Shown: positions 14,627-20,463 of the stretch, one piece after another
Layout of the letters: each line of letters starts with the position of its first letter
How positions within the stretch are numbered: position 1 is the first letter of the stretch
Source: Patescibacteria group bacterium
Lineage (GTDB): Bacteria > Patescibacteriota > WWE3 > UBA101185 > UBA10185
Reading direction: 5' to 3'
NCBI GenBank assembly: GCA_022710505.1
Contig: JAKLGS010000007.1
Location: forward strand, 1-21,205
DNA length: 21,205 bases
Made by a program: the position numbers and the translations under genes
The notes under the pieces: model-generated
Database searches by the model: none
What the model was told of the DNA's origin: nothing
The model's input: only the letters and a program-made list of their open reading frames with translations

Positions 14627-14819
14627 TTGATATATTTAAATAGATCGGTCCCCTGTAAGGTCTACGCGAATGCTTCGACCTTCATTTGAGCTATAGCACT
14701 TCGTACTATAGCGTCAAAAGTAGCTCAATGGGAAGAACCATCTCGCTTCGCTCGAGAACCTTGCGATTGAGCCACAATCAAAAACCTATTTATTAGTTAT
14801 AGTTAGATACGATAGAATT
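14627..14819 (+). repeat. tRNA-Asn-derived tandem unit, copy 2 (193 bp)
   Basis: Matches copy 1 at 190 of 193 positions. The differences are 14508/14701 (A to T) and 14556/14749 (T to C), both in hairpin loops, and 14583/14776 (G to A), which changes a possible G-U to A-U pair in a small GATTG/CAATC stem. A third, partial unit (14820-14850) continues into the intact tRNA-Asn. Confidence 0.88.
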
Positions 14820-14841
14820 TTGATATATTTAAATAGATCGG

Positions 14842-14916
14842 TCCCCTGTAGCTCAATGGTAGAGCGTCCGGCTGTTAACCGGCAGGTTCGTGGTTCGAGT
14901 CCACGCGGGGGAGCCA
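14842..14916 (+). tRNA. tRNA-Asn (anticodon GTT)
   Basis: Cloverleaf with acceptor TCCCCTG/CGGGGGA (one G-U), D arm GCTC-AATGGTA-GAGC, anticodon loop CTGTTAA giving GTT, T arm CGTGG-TTCGAGT-CCACG, discriminator G and encoded CCA. The first anticodon-stem pair is a T-C mismatch. Upstream is an extended -10-like TGATATATT (14821-14829). Confidence 0.95.
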
Positions 14917-14986
14917 AGTCGACCTTAATATAACTAATGTAAGGGAAATATTTTCTCAGAACATAATAATATTATTCGAGAGTTTT

Positions 14987-15016
14987 TGTTACATTAATAA
15001 TAAGAAAGTATATAAT
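14987..15016 (+). promoter_or_regulatory. Promoter of the small Cys membrane protein gene
   Basis: TTGTTA (14987-14992), an 18-bp spacer, and consensus TATAAT (15011-15016). The -10 ends 11 nt before the ATG at 15028, so any leader is about 5 nt and lacks room for a Shine-Dalgarno site. The -35 overlaps TTACATTA (14989-14996), which is complementary to TAATGTAA at 14935-14942. Confidence 0.55.
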
Positions 15017-15027
15017 TTAAATTAATT

Positions 15028-15342
15028 ATGGCTAAACCAAAGGGAAAGATTATATTAAAAGCACTCTTATTCCTTTTTATACTTAGCAGTTTAATATACG
15101 GAATTTATTTTATTCGATATCTAAAAATACTAAGACCGATGCAAATACAAGCCATTAATCACTGTATGTATGGAAATGAAGAGATAAGAGATTATTGTGA
15201 GTGTGTCGTTTATAAAGTAACAAGTAAAAAGACAAATGAAATTAATATAACGGAAAGAAAGGAAGAGGTTAAAACGCTAACCCTTAAATATTGTAAGGAT
15301 TTTTTACCTAGCAATTATAGTGATTTATTTCCATTTAAGTAA
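15028..15342 (+). CDS. Small membrane-anchored protein with four cysteines, unknown function
   Basis: 104 residues. A Lys-rich start and one membrane segment (about 11-31) precede an exported or cytoplasmic domain with C46, C57, C59 and C89 (CMYGNEEIRDYCECVVYKV, then YCKDFLP). The C-x10-CxC pattern with a later Cys could form two disulfides or a metal site. Similar short anchored proteins with a YCxC motif occur in bacteria, but I do not recognise a named family. It has its own near-leaderless promoter directly after tRNA-Asn. A weak inverted repeat after the stop (TTGGTTA/TAATCAA, about 15373-15393) might end the transcript. Confidence 0.65.
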   Translation: MAKPKGKIILKALLFLFILSSLIYGIYFIRYLKILRPMQIQAINHCMYGNEEIRDYCECVVYKVTSKKTNEINITERKEEVKTLTLKYCKDFLPSNYSDLFPFK

Positions 15343-15388
15343 TTTTATACGGGGAACAATCATTTAATTTTTTGGTTAATTTTACTAA

Positions 15389-15577
15389 TCAATTAGCAAA
15401 ATCGGTCATTTTCACCACATTATTTAACTTATCAATCTCCTGTCTTGTCTCAGCCATCAATTTAAAATCTTCAAAAACCTTGATAGATTGGGATAAGTAA
15501 GTGGTTATTTCGAGCGTACGCGAGAAAAAAGGTTTTTTAAACGAAGTGAGAAGACCTTCTATTAAGGTTACGGTCAT
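15389..15577 (-). pseudogene. Possible remnant of a four-helix-bundle (S23-like) gene interrupted by a hairpin element
   Basis: A 62-codon frame. Its second half, FEDFKLMAETRQEIDKLNNVV and following residues, resembles the opening helix of 23S-intervening-sequence (S23) four-helix proteins, which usually run about 120 residues. Here it stops after TDFAN. The first half (TSFKKPFFSRTLEI) is encoded by hairpin-like DNA: AAGGT/ACCTT around ACGAAGTGAG, and CGAGCGTACGCG at about 15511-15522. That suggests an old gene fragment fused to repeat sequence. It could also be a chance frame. Confidence 0.3.
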
Positions 15578-15599
15578 ATAGCTACTAGTCCTATAGCTA

Positions 15600-15628
15600 T
15601 TGACTTTGTGTGTTAGTACAGGTAAAAT
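15600..15628 (+). promoter_or_regulatory. Promoter of the secreted Pro-Thr-linker protein gene
   Basis: TTGACT (15600-15605), a 17-bp spacer, and TAAAAT (15623-15628). Predicted start near 15635 gives a ~35-nt leader carrying AAAGGAGAT just before the ATG at 15670. Just upstream, TATAGCTA occurs twice (15577-15584 and 15592-15599). Confidence 0.65.
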
Positions 15629-15669
15629 TCACATCGGTTAAAATAAAACCAATAGAAAAGGAGATAAAA

Positions 15670-16875
15670 ATGAAAGACAAGAGAAAAAAGTTGATGTTAC
15701 TGATACTGATGGTTATATTCGTTTCCGTCAGTTTTGGGGGAGTTTACGCAATAAACAACAAAACGGTGGTATATTTAGACCGTGAAATCTGGCAGCCGAG
15801 ACTTGAAAAGGCCGATGAGCTGCCATTGGAGGAACGTAATTCATGCGTTCTACCAACACCAGGTGTAACTGGCTATCCATATGATATGGATGCATATACA
15901 GACACCACAAATGCAGAAGCATGTATATCTGATCATGGCGTAGAAGCAATCGCATGGAGTGATTGGCCCGGGTCCTCGACGGATCCCTTACAACACTTCA
16001 ATTCAAAATGGTGGTTGATTGACGTGAAAACCGAAGAAGTTCTTTTGTATCTGGAAGATGATAGTATAGAGGAACCTTATCCGAACAACCCACCAAGTAG
16101 TTTTATAGGCTGGGTGAAGCATTGTGGAGATTCACGTGAGTTTCTACTGCTATTAGATGTCTATGCCCACCAAGTAACGCCTACGGGGGAAATAGGGCTG
16201 ACTTTAAAGGATTATAGTTGGCATTTTACTCTGCCGGCAGTTGCGTGCAAAGTATACCTACCAATTATGTATAATGAGCACCCTACACAGATACCTACAC
16301 CTACACCAAACCCAACACCTACACCTACGCCGCTTACGTGCCCGGATACATGGTACACCAGGCATGCGATGCCGAACGAACCAGAAGAACAGTTGGATTA
16401 CACAGTAGCGGGAGATACCCTTAGCAGAGTATTACAACTGTGGGAGGGTCAAACATACTACCTTACCACCCGTAAAAAACTGGATGACACTATTCAGTTA
16501 ATACCCAACAGTGAAATTACTATATGGGATGAAAGCGAAAATATTTGGTTAGAATTGACTGGGCCCGCAGAAACCCTCATTGGTGGTAAGGATTTACTTT
16601 GGCAAACTTATAGTGTTGAGTCGTCATTCATAGTATATAGGAATGAGGAAAGTTTAAGGTGCTGGAACTGGGTTCGTGTCTACGATCCTCCATTACTGAG
16701 GTCAAATCTTATGGACAAGTACAACTTGTCTTATGAGGAGGCGGACGAATTGATGGATATCTACATATCCAAATTATCGGTTCTACCCCACCCCAGCCAC
16801 CCAGATTTTGACCAAAAATATCAGGGCTTCGAAAGTGAGGTCTTTGTAGAAGCACAAAGAATAAAAAATAAATAA
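15670..16875 (+). CDS. Secreted or anchored two-domain protein with a Pro-Thr linker, unknown function
   Basis: 401 residues from the ATG at 15670. That start is chosen over an earlier in-frame ATG (15610) because it follows a strong Shine-Dalgarno sequence and puts the Lys-rich signal segment at the very N-terminus (KDKRKKLMLLILMVIFVSVSFGGVYA). Domain 1 (about 30-195) has four Cys and ends CKVYLPIM. Then comes a PT-repeat linker (PTPTPNPTPTPTP), and domain 2 (about 220-340) has two Cys, followed by a helical C-terminal tail. The VYLPIM-then-PTPTP layout is common in exported proteins of Chloroflexota. Base composition and codon use (CCG, GGC, CGT) are richer in GC than neighbours. Together this suggests a transferred gene. 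The domains are not recognised. Confidence 0.78.
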   Translation: MKDKRKKLMLLILMVIFVSVSFGGVYAINNKTVVYLDREIWQPRLEKADELPLEERNSCVLPTPGVTGYPYDMDAYTDTTNAEACISDHGVEAIAWSDWPGSSTDPLQHFNSKWWLIDVKTEEVLLYLEDDSIEEPYPNNPPSSFIGWVKHCGDSREFLLLLDVYAHQVTPTGEIGLTLKDYSWHFTLPAVACKVYLPIMYNEHPTQIPTPTPNPTPTPTPLTCPDTWYTRHAMPNEPEEQLDYTVAGDTLSRVLQLWEGQTYYLTTRKKLDDTIQLIPNSEITIWDESENIWLELTGPAETLIGGKDLLWQTYSVESSFIVYRNEESLRCWNWVRVYDPPLLRSNLMDKYNLSYEEADELMDIYISKLSVLPHPSHPDFDQKYQGFESEVFVEAQRIKNK

Positions 16876-16890
16876 ATATTAAATGTAATC

Positions 16891-16933
16891 AAAAGAGCCG
16901 ATAAACTTCTGAAAAGAAATCGGCTCTTTTTTT
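16891..16933 (+). terminator. Rho-independent terminator after the secreted-protein gene
   Basis: Perfect 12-bp stem AAAAGAGCCGAT/ATCGGCTCTTTT (16891-16902, 16919-16930) with a 16-nt loop and a T run to 16933. It is the strongest terminator in the window and isolates the gene from the DUF1877-like gene. Confidence 0.92.
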
Positions 16934-16941
16934 CAAAAAAA

Positions 16942-16970
16942 CTTACAAAAACGATAATTTGTTATACAAT
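16942..16970 (+). promoter_or_regulatory. Leaderless promoter of the DUF1877-like gene
   Basis: CTTACA (16942-16947), a 17-bp spacer, and TACAAT (16965-16970). The -10 ends 6 nt before the ATG at 16977. An upstream TTG at 16959 would lie inside the promoter and is therefore rejected as a start. Confidence 0.65.
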
Positions 16971-16976
16971 GAGTAT

Positions 16977-17465
16977 ATGTCGATGATAGGTCGTTTAAGA
17001 ATTATATCTAACGACGAGAAAATTAAAGCAGACAGCAATCATTCACTATATGAGGACATAGTGTTCGACTCTTTAAGCCTATGTACAGATAATTGGTGGG
17101 ATCAACTATGGTTTATTTATTATATCTGGATACAGGATAACAATATTATTGATATGTCTAATCCTTCGTATCAAAGATTTAATGGAGAGAGTTTTGAAGT
17201 AGGCTCCGATGTGGGTTATGGAAAACTGCAGTATCTTAATCCACAACAAACTAAAAAAATCTATGAATTTCTGGCATCTATCGATAACGAACAACTCGTA
17301 AAATATGCCCTAACAAAAAAATGCAATGAAATGCTCTACCCACATTATTGGCCCGAGGATTTACAATCAGATTACAGCTGGATAATTAATTATATGGAAT
17401 CTTTAAAAGAATACTATAAAAAGGCTGTAGAATCTGAGTTTGGCATGTTACAGGCAATCACTTAA
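16977..17465 (+). CDS. DUF1877 (YfbM-like) protein
   Basis: 162 residues from ATG 16977. The N-terminus MSMIGRLRIIS fits the family's usual MGMxGxLxxIS opening, which supports this start over the TTG at 16959. Further family landmarks are DNWWDQLWFIYY (the W-x-x-L-x-F region), VGYGKLQYLNPQQTKKIYEFL, YPHYWPED, and the closing SLKEYYKKAVESEFGMLQAI. DUF1877/YfbM proteins are small cytoplasmic proteins of unknown function, often found near toxin or immunity genes and prone to transfer. Here it is a single-gene unit, flanked by a terminator and its own promoter. No enzyme residues can be proposed. Confidence 0.72.
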   Translation: MSMIGRLRIISNDEKIKADSNHSLYEDIVFDSLSLCTDNWWDQLWFIYYIWIQDNNIIDMSNPSYQRFNGESFEVGSDVGYGKLQYLNPQQTKKIYEFLASIDNEQLVKYALTKKCNEMLYPHYWPEDLQSDYSWIINYMESLKEYYKKAVESEFGMLQAIT

Positions 17466-17578
17466 ATACCAAGCAATTCAATTCCTAAATTTTGAATAAA
17501 GCTCTGCGTAAATAAAAAGGCACCGGTTCCCTCACAACTACCACCTACCTATTGAGAAAATGTAGTATCCTGTAGTTT

Positions 17579-17607
17579 TTGACATTCCGCATCGTATGTA
17601 ATAAAAT
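17579..17607 (+). promoter_or_regulatory. Consensus promoter of the Cys-rich mini-protein gene
   Basis: Perfect TTGACA (17579-17584), a 17-bp spacer, and TAAAAT (17602-17607). Predicted start near 17614 leaves a ~28-nt leader with the Shine-Dalgarno run AGAGGAGAAA directly before the ATG at 17642. Confidence 0.75.
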
Positions 17608-17641
17608 CCAAATAATAATCAAAAAATAGAAAGAGGAGAAA

Positions 17642-17845
17642 ATGAAGAAAAAAGAAAACGGGGGTGCTGTACAGTTACCCCTACAATTTGCTGACACCAC
17701 ACAACCCCGGACTATATTTCGCCCGCCTATAGAACCATATGTGGAGGGGGAATGTCATTGCGAGTGCCCTGGTTGCAGCGGTAAATTTGGACCGTACAGA
17801 CACTGTGGCAAGGGTAACTGCGGTCTACCAAGAGGATCCAGTTAA
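17642..17845 (+). CDS. 67-residue Cys/His-rich mini-protein, unknown function
   Basis: A short Lys-rich start and a Pro-rich middle (QPRTIFRPPIEPYVEG) precede a C-terminal Cys block: C38, C40, C42, C45, C55 and C60 with H39 and H54. The pattern is CxCxCxxC-x9-CxxxxC. It could bind one zinc ion or an iron-sulfur cluster, or be disulfide-bonded or processed; the leader-like first half also allows a modified-peptide precursor. There is no signal peptide, and no modifying enzyme is nearby. Reality is well supported by a consensus promoter, a strong Shine-Dalgarno site and a terminator 6 nt past the stop. It shares this expression style only with the secreted-protein gene at 15670. Confidence 0.72.
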   Translation: MKKKENGGAVQLPLQFADTTQPRTIFRPPIEPYVEGECHCECPGCSGKFGPYRHCGKGNCGLPRGSS

Positions 17846-17851
17846 GAAAGA

Positions 17852-17894
17852 AGCGACAATCATTTGATAAAATCAAGATTGTCGCTAATTTTTT
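17852..17894 (+). terminator. Terminator after the Cys-rich mini-protein gene
   Basis: Perfect 10-bp stem AGCGACAATC/GATTGTCGCT (17852-17861, 17877-17886) followed by a T6 run at 17889-17894. The convergent membrane-protein gene ends at 17898, so the hairpin may also act on the opposite strand, although its T tract there is weak. Confidence 0.88.
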
Positions 17895-17897
17895 AAA

Positions 17898-18980
17898 TCA
17901 ATTTTCTGAGTTTATTGATAGGCTGTCATCAAGGGTTTGGTTTTCAGCTAACAGATTTCCCGAATTAACCGAGGGTACTTCATTAGATGAGGGTAACGGC
18001 ACCTCAACTGTGGGAGTGGGACTTAAAACGGGGCTTTCAGGAATAACCGCAGGCTCGCTTTGCTCAAGAAGCTTGTTGTAAACATATGCGTGAGCAAGTG
18101 AAACCACAATTGACGCAGGTATCACACCAACTCCAAAAACTAAAAGCCCGAGCATCATAACTAGGCCACATACAAACCAGAAACCTAAAAGTTTAAACTT
18201 TACATTCTTAGTCAATTTTCGACTCATTTTCATAGCCTCTGAGGGAGTTTTATCTAAATCCACCAGAACAAAGGGTACCATTGAATATTTTAAAGCAAGG
18301 ATTATTCCCGGAATAAAAAATAATAGAAACCAAGAAATACAAATTGGCAATGGCAGGCTAAGATCTGAAAAACCCCATCCACCAAAAGACATTAACATAC
18401 TTATAAAATAAACAGATAAAATAATGTATAAAGGTACTAGCGACAATAAAATAAACGGCAAAATAATTAATAGCACTTTTAACCCTGCTATCAAAAATCT
18501 CCGTGCTTTTTTTAAACTCACCTGATTCAGTATCGTTTTATAGTAAACGTCTTTATTTCTTACAGCGTCCAAAGTTAAATTTATATAACCCATTCTAAAT
18601 ACGAACGATACTAAAACTCCCGTTAGTGCAAAGGCTAAAAATCCAACAGCGGTAACGATTACAAATGGAATTAGTAAAAATATTATGATCGGAGATAGCT
18701 CTTTATCCGAGATGGGTAGTTTTTCATTTACAGTACTAACTCCTAACACCTTATTAAAATCAACAGGGAGCGGCGTGTTAGGAAGATTTTGATATGTTAT
18801 TTTAGAAGTAGTGGCGGTGTTCGTAGATTTTGATTTATTTATATTCCTGGTATAGGAAAAACCAGGTGAACCTGCGGACATACCAACTATTAATGACACT
18901 ACAATCCAAAACTTCCAATTTGACTTAAAAGTATTCCAACCGAACGAAATAGCTTCTGATATTGAGAATGTTTTTTTCAT
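17898..18980 (-). CDS. Multi-pass membrane protein with Pro/Ser-rich C-terminal tail
   Basis: 360 residues. The opening ISEAISFGWNTFKSNWKFWIVVSLIVG is typical of DUF975/YciC-like and related glycerophosphodiester-phosphodiesterase membrane-domain proteins. A polar insert (about 40-90) is followed by four or five further membrane segments. The motif MVPFVLVDLDKTPSEAMKMSRKLTK is the conserved cytoplasmic loop of that group. The last ~50 residues are a Pro/Ser/Val-rich disordered tail. Function is unknown; such proteins are thought to shape or regulate membrane processes. The start ATG lies 6 nt after a TTGTAA-17-TATCAT promoter, implying a leaderless message. It is divergent from the hydrogenase operon. 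Confidence 0.72.
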   Translation of the reverse strand: MKKTFSISEAISFGWNTFKSNWKFWIVVSLIVGMSAGSPGFSYTRNINKSKSTNTATTSKITYQNLPNTPLPVDFNKVLGVSTVNEKLPISDKELSPIIIFLLIPFVIVTAVGFLAFALTGVLVSFVFRMGYINLTLDAVRNKDVYYKTILNQVSLKKARRFLIAGLKVLLIILPFILLSLVPLYIILSVYFISMLMSFGGWGFSDLSLPLPICISWFLLFFIPGIILALKYSMVPFVLVDLDKTPSEAMKMSRKLTKNVKFKLLGFWFVCGLVMMLGLLVFGVGVIPASIVVSLAHAYVYNKLLEQSEPAVIPESPVLSPTPTVEVPLPSSNEVPSVNSGNLLAENQTLDDSLSINSEN

Positions 18981-18986
18981 ACATAA

Positions 18987-19015
18987 ATGATAAAGCTAAA
19001 AACCTATATTTACAA
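18987..19015 (-). promoter_or_regulatory. Leaderless promoter of the 360-residue membrane protein gene
   Basis: On the minus strand TTGTAA (19010-19015), a 17-bp spacer, and TATCAT (18987-18992). The -10 ends 6 nt before the ATG at 18980. Confidence 0.7.
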
Positions 19016-19054
19016 TTAAACGTAGCAAGAAATTTAAGTAAGGGATATTAAATC

Positions 19055-19063
19055 TGATACAAT
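19055..19063 (+). promoter_or_regulatory. Leaderless extended -10 promoter of the hydrogenase operon
   Basis: Extended -10 TGATACAAT with TACAAT at 19058-19063 and TG at 19055-19056. It ends 6 nt before the ATG at 19070. No clear -35 is seen; TTAAGT at 19034-19039, 18 bp upstream, is a weak candidate. Confidence 0.6.
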
Positions 19064-19069
19064 TCATCT

Positions 19070-19306
19070 ATGGACTTTATAAAAAATATGAACCCTGTTT
19101 TATTTACTCTGCTGACGTTTGTACTTGTTGGTTTAAAAGGCTATACCCTCTGGAGAGCCTCAAAAAATAATCATAAAGTATTTTTTGCAATCGTGCTGTT
19201 CTTCAACACTTTAGGAATAGTTGAAATTGTTTATTTAATATTAGATAAGTACAAATTTAACATCCCACTTTTAGAAAGGTTAAAAAATGGAACCAAAGAA
19301 AAATAA
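19070..19306 (+). CDS. DUF5652-like small membrane protein
   Basis: 78 residues with two hydrophobic segments (about 9-24 and 38-58). The sequence FVLVGLKGYTLWRASKNNHKVFFAIVLFFNTLGIVEIVYLIL matches the DUF5652 pattern KGxALWxAxxxxxKxWFxxLLxxNTLGIxEIxYL. The family is frequent in Patescibacteria and is of unknown function. Its end overlaps the next gene by 20 bp, making it the first gene of the hydrogenase operon. It may be only a passenger. Confidence 0.8.
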   Translation: MDFIKNMNPVLFTLLTFVLVGLKGYTLWRASKNNHKVFFAIVLFFNTLGIVEIVYLILDKYKFNIPLLERLKNGTKEK

Positions 19307-19958
19307 AATATCATTAATACAAATAGACCGAGCTTCAGCGTGGGTCCTATTGTTTTCAATTATCGCCTATATGTTGAGTGGCTACGGACTTACTAAAGGG
19401 ATTTTTGACAGTCAAGTTTCTCTTTTTCTTCACAGAACGATTCTTCCAACCATAACTATGATAGCCTTTGTAGGTCACACATCACTGGCAGTAAAAAATG
19501 CCATGATGAGAAAAAGAATCTGGAATAAAATTACGAAAATATTGTTAATTTCGGTTTATACATTAGGTTTTCTAGGATTTGTCTATCTTGAAGTTTTTGT
19601 AATGAGAGACAATAAAAAAGCAAGCACGAATAAAACCGCAGTTATAGAAAAAACAACTATTGAAAATGAAAACTCACAAGTAACTGGCGACGTGAATAAA
19701 AATCTTGACGAAGAAAATACAGAAAATACAAACACCGAACAAAAAGTGTTCACAATTAAGGAGCTTTCACAATACAATGGTAAAAATGGAAGCCCTGCTT
19801 ATGCTGCAGTAGATGGGGTTGTCTACGACATGACAGAGGTTTTTGAAAACGGAACTCACTTTGGGCATCTTGCAGGCGAGGAACTAACTGAAGGTTTTTA
19901 TAAAAAACACGTGAAAAGCCAAATTACTAAATATCCCGTGGTGGGAATATTAGAATAA
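19287..19958 (+). CDS. Membrane cytochrome b-like protein with C-terminal cytochrome b5 domain
   Basis: 223 residues. Membrane segments at about 18-36, 50-68 and 84-105 carry H49 (FLHRTILP) and H64 (VGHTSLAVKN), plausible axial ligands for a b-type heme as in cytochrome b561/DUF4405-like bundles. A polar linker (110-152) leads to a compact cytochrome b5-like domain (154-223). It contains FTIKELSQYNGKNGSPAYAAVDGVVYDMT, then H191/H194 (HFGHLAGEELT) and H208 as likely heme ligands, and it ends YPVVGILE. It should pass electrons between the membrane and the hydrogenase encoded 2 nt downstream. That functional link rests on gene order. Heme supply cannot be judged here. Confidence 0.82.
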   Translation: MEPKKNKISLIQIDRASAWVLLFSIIAYMLSGYGLTKGIFDSQVSLFLHRTILPTITMIAFVGHTSLAVKNAMMRKRIWNKITKILLISVYTLGFLGFVYLEVFVMRDNKKASTNKTAVIEKTTIENENSQVTGDVNKNLDEENTENTNTEQKVFTIKELSQYNGKNGSPAYAAVDGVVYDMTEVFENGTHFGHLAGEELTEGFYKKHVKSQITKYPVVGILE

Positions 19959-19960
19959 AA

Positions 19961-20461
19961 ATGGATGTTGCTCAAACCCTAAACAAAAAACTAGCTATCG
20001 GTTGGTTCACTTTTACATGTAGTGAGGACAGTACAATACTTTTCACCGAACTCTTAAATAAACACTTTGACGAATGGAAAAAATTAATTGATTTCAAGCA
20101 CGTAAAATCTTTAAAAACCAAAAACGAATTGAAAGACTTAGATGTCGCATTTGTTGAAGGCGCAGTATCCTCCAAAACACAGGAGGAAGAGGTAAAAAAG
20201 GTAAGAGAAAATGCAAAATACGTTGTTGCCATAGGACAGTGCGCGTGTACCGGAATGCCTTCAGCCAGTAGGAATGCATTTGAAGATACAGATATTGATG
20301 ACAGAATTAGATGGTATCTGGAACACTTTGATTACAACAAAAAAGTTCAAAAACTTGAAGATGTTATAAAAGTTGATGATAAAGTAGAAGGTTGTCCGAT
20401 GAACACGACAAAATTTCTATCCGTAATGGATAAATATTTAAATTTATTTAATATAATATAA
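19961..20461 (+). CDS. [NiFe] hydrogenase small subunit (NuoB/HoxY-like, 20-kDa type)
   Basis: 166 residues of the NADH:ubiquinone oxidoreductase 20-kDa/hydrogenase small-subunit family, without a Tat signal, so cytoplasmic. The core LDVAFVEGAV (60-69), VVAIGQCACTGMPSASRN (88-105) and VEGCPMNTTKF (142-152) is diagnostic. This subunit holds the proximal [4Fe-4S] cluster that takes electrons from the Ni-Fe site. Expected ligands are CxxC, C and C. Here C20 stands alone (FTFTCSEDST, with Thr at position 17), while C94, C96 and C145 are present. The extra C96 may supply the fourth ligand. It is separated by 2 nt from both the cytochrome gene and the large-subunit gene. Confidence 0.87.
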   Translation: MDVAQTLNKKLAIGWFTFTCSEDSTILFTELLNKHFDEWKKLIDFKHVKSLKTKNELKDLDVAFVEGAVSSKTQEEEVKKVRENAKYVVAIGQCACTGMPSASRNAFEDTDIDDRIRWYLEHFDYNKKVQKLEDVIKVDDKVEGCPMNTTKFLSVMDKYLNLFNII

Positions 20462-20463
20462 AA

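Noticed and set aside
14434..14850. CRISPR array
   Set aside because: The repeats are 193-bp near-identical units with no unique spacers and no cas genes; they derive from tRNA-Asn.
15610..15669. N-terminal extension of the secreted protein from the ATG at 15610
   Set aside because: This ATG lies inside the predicted promoter, and the ATG at 15670 has a strong Shine-Dalgarno site and places the signal segment correctly.
16959..16976. TTG start for the DUF1877-like gene
   Set aside because: It overlaps the -10 box, and the family N-terminus begins at the ATG at 16977.
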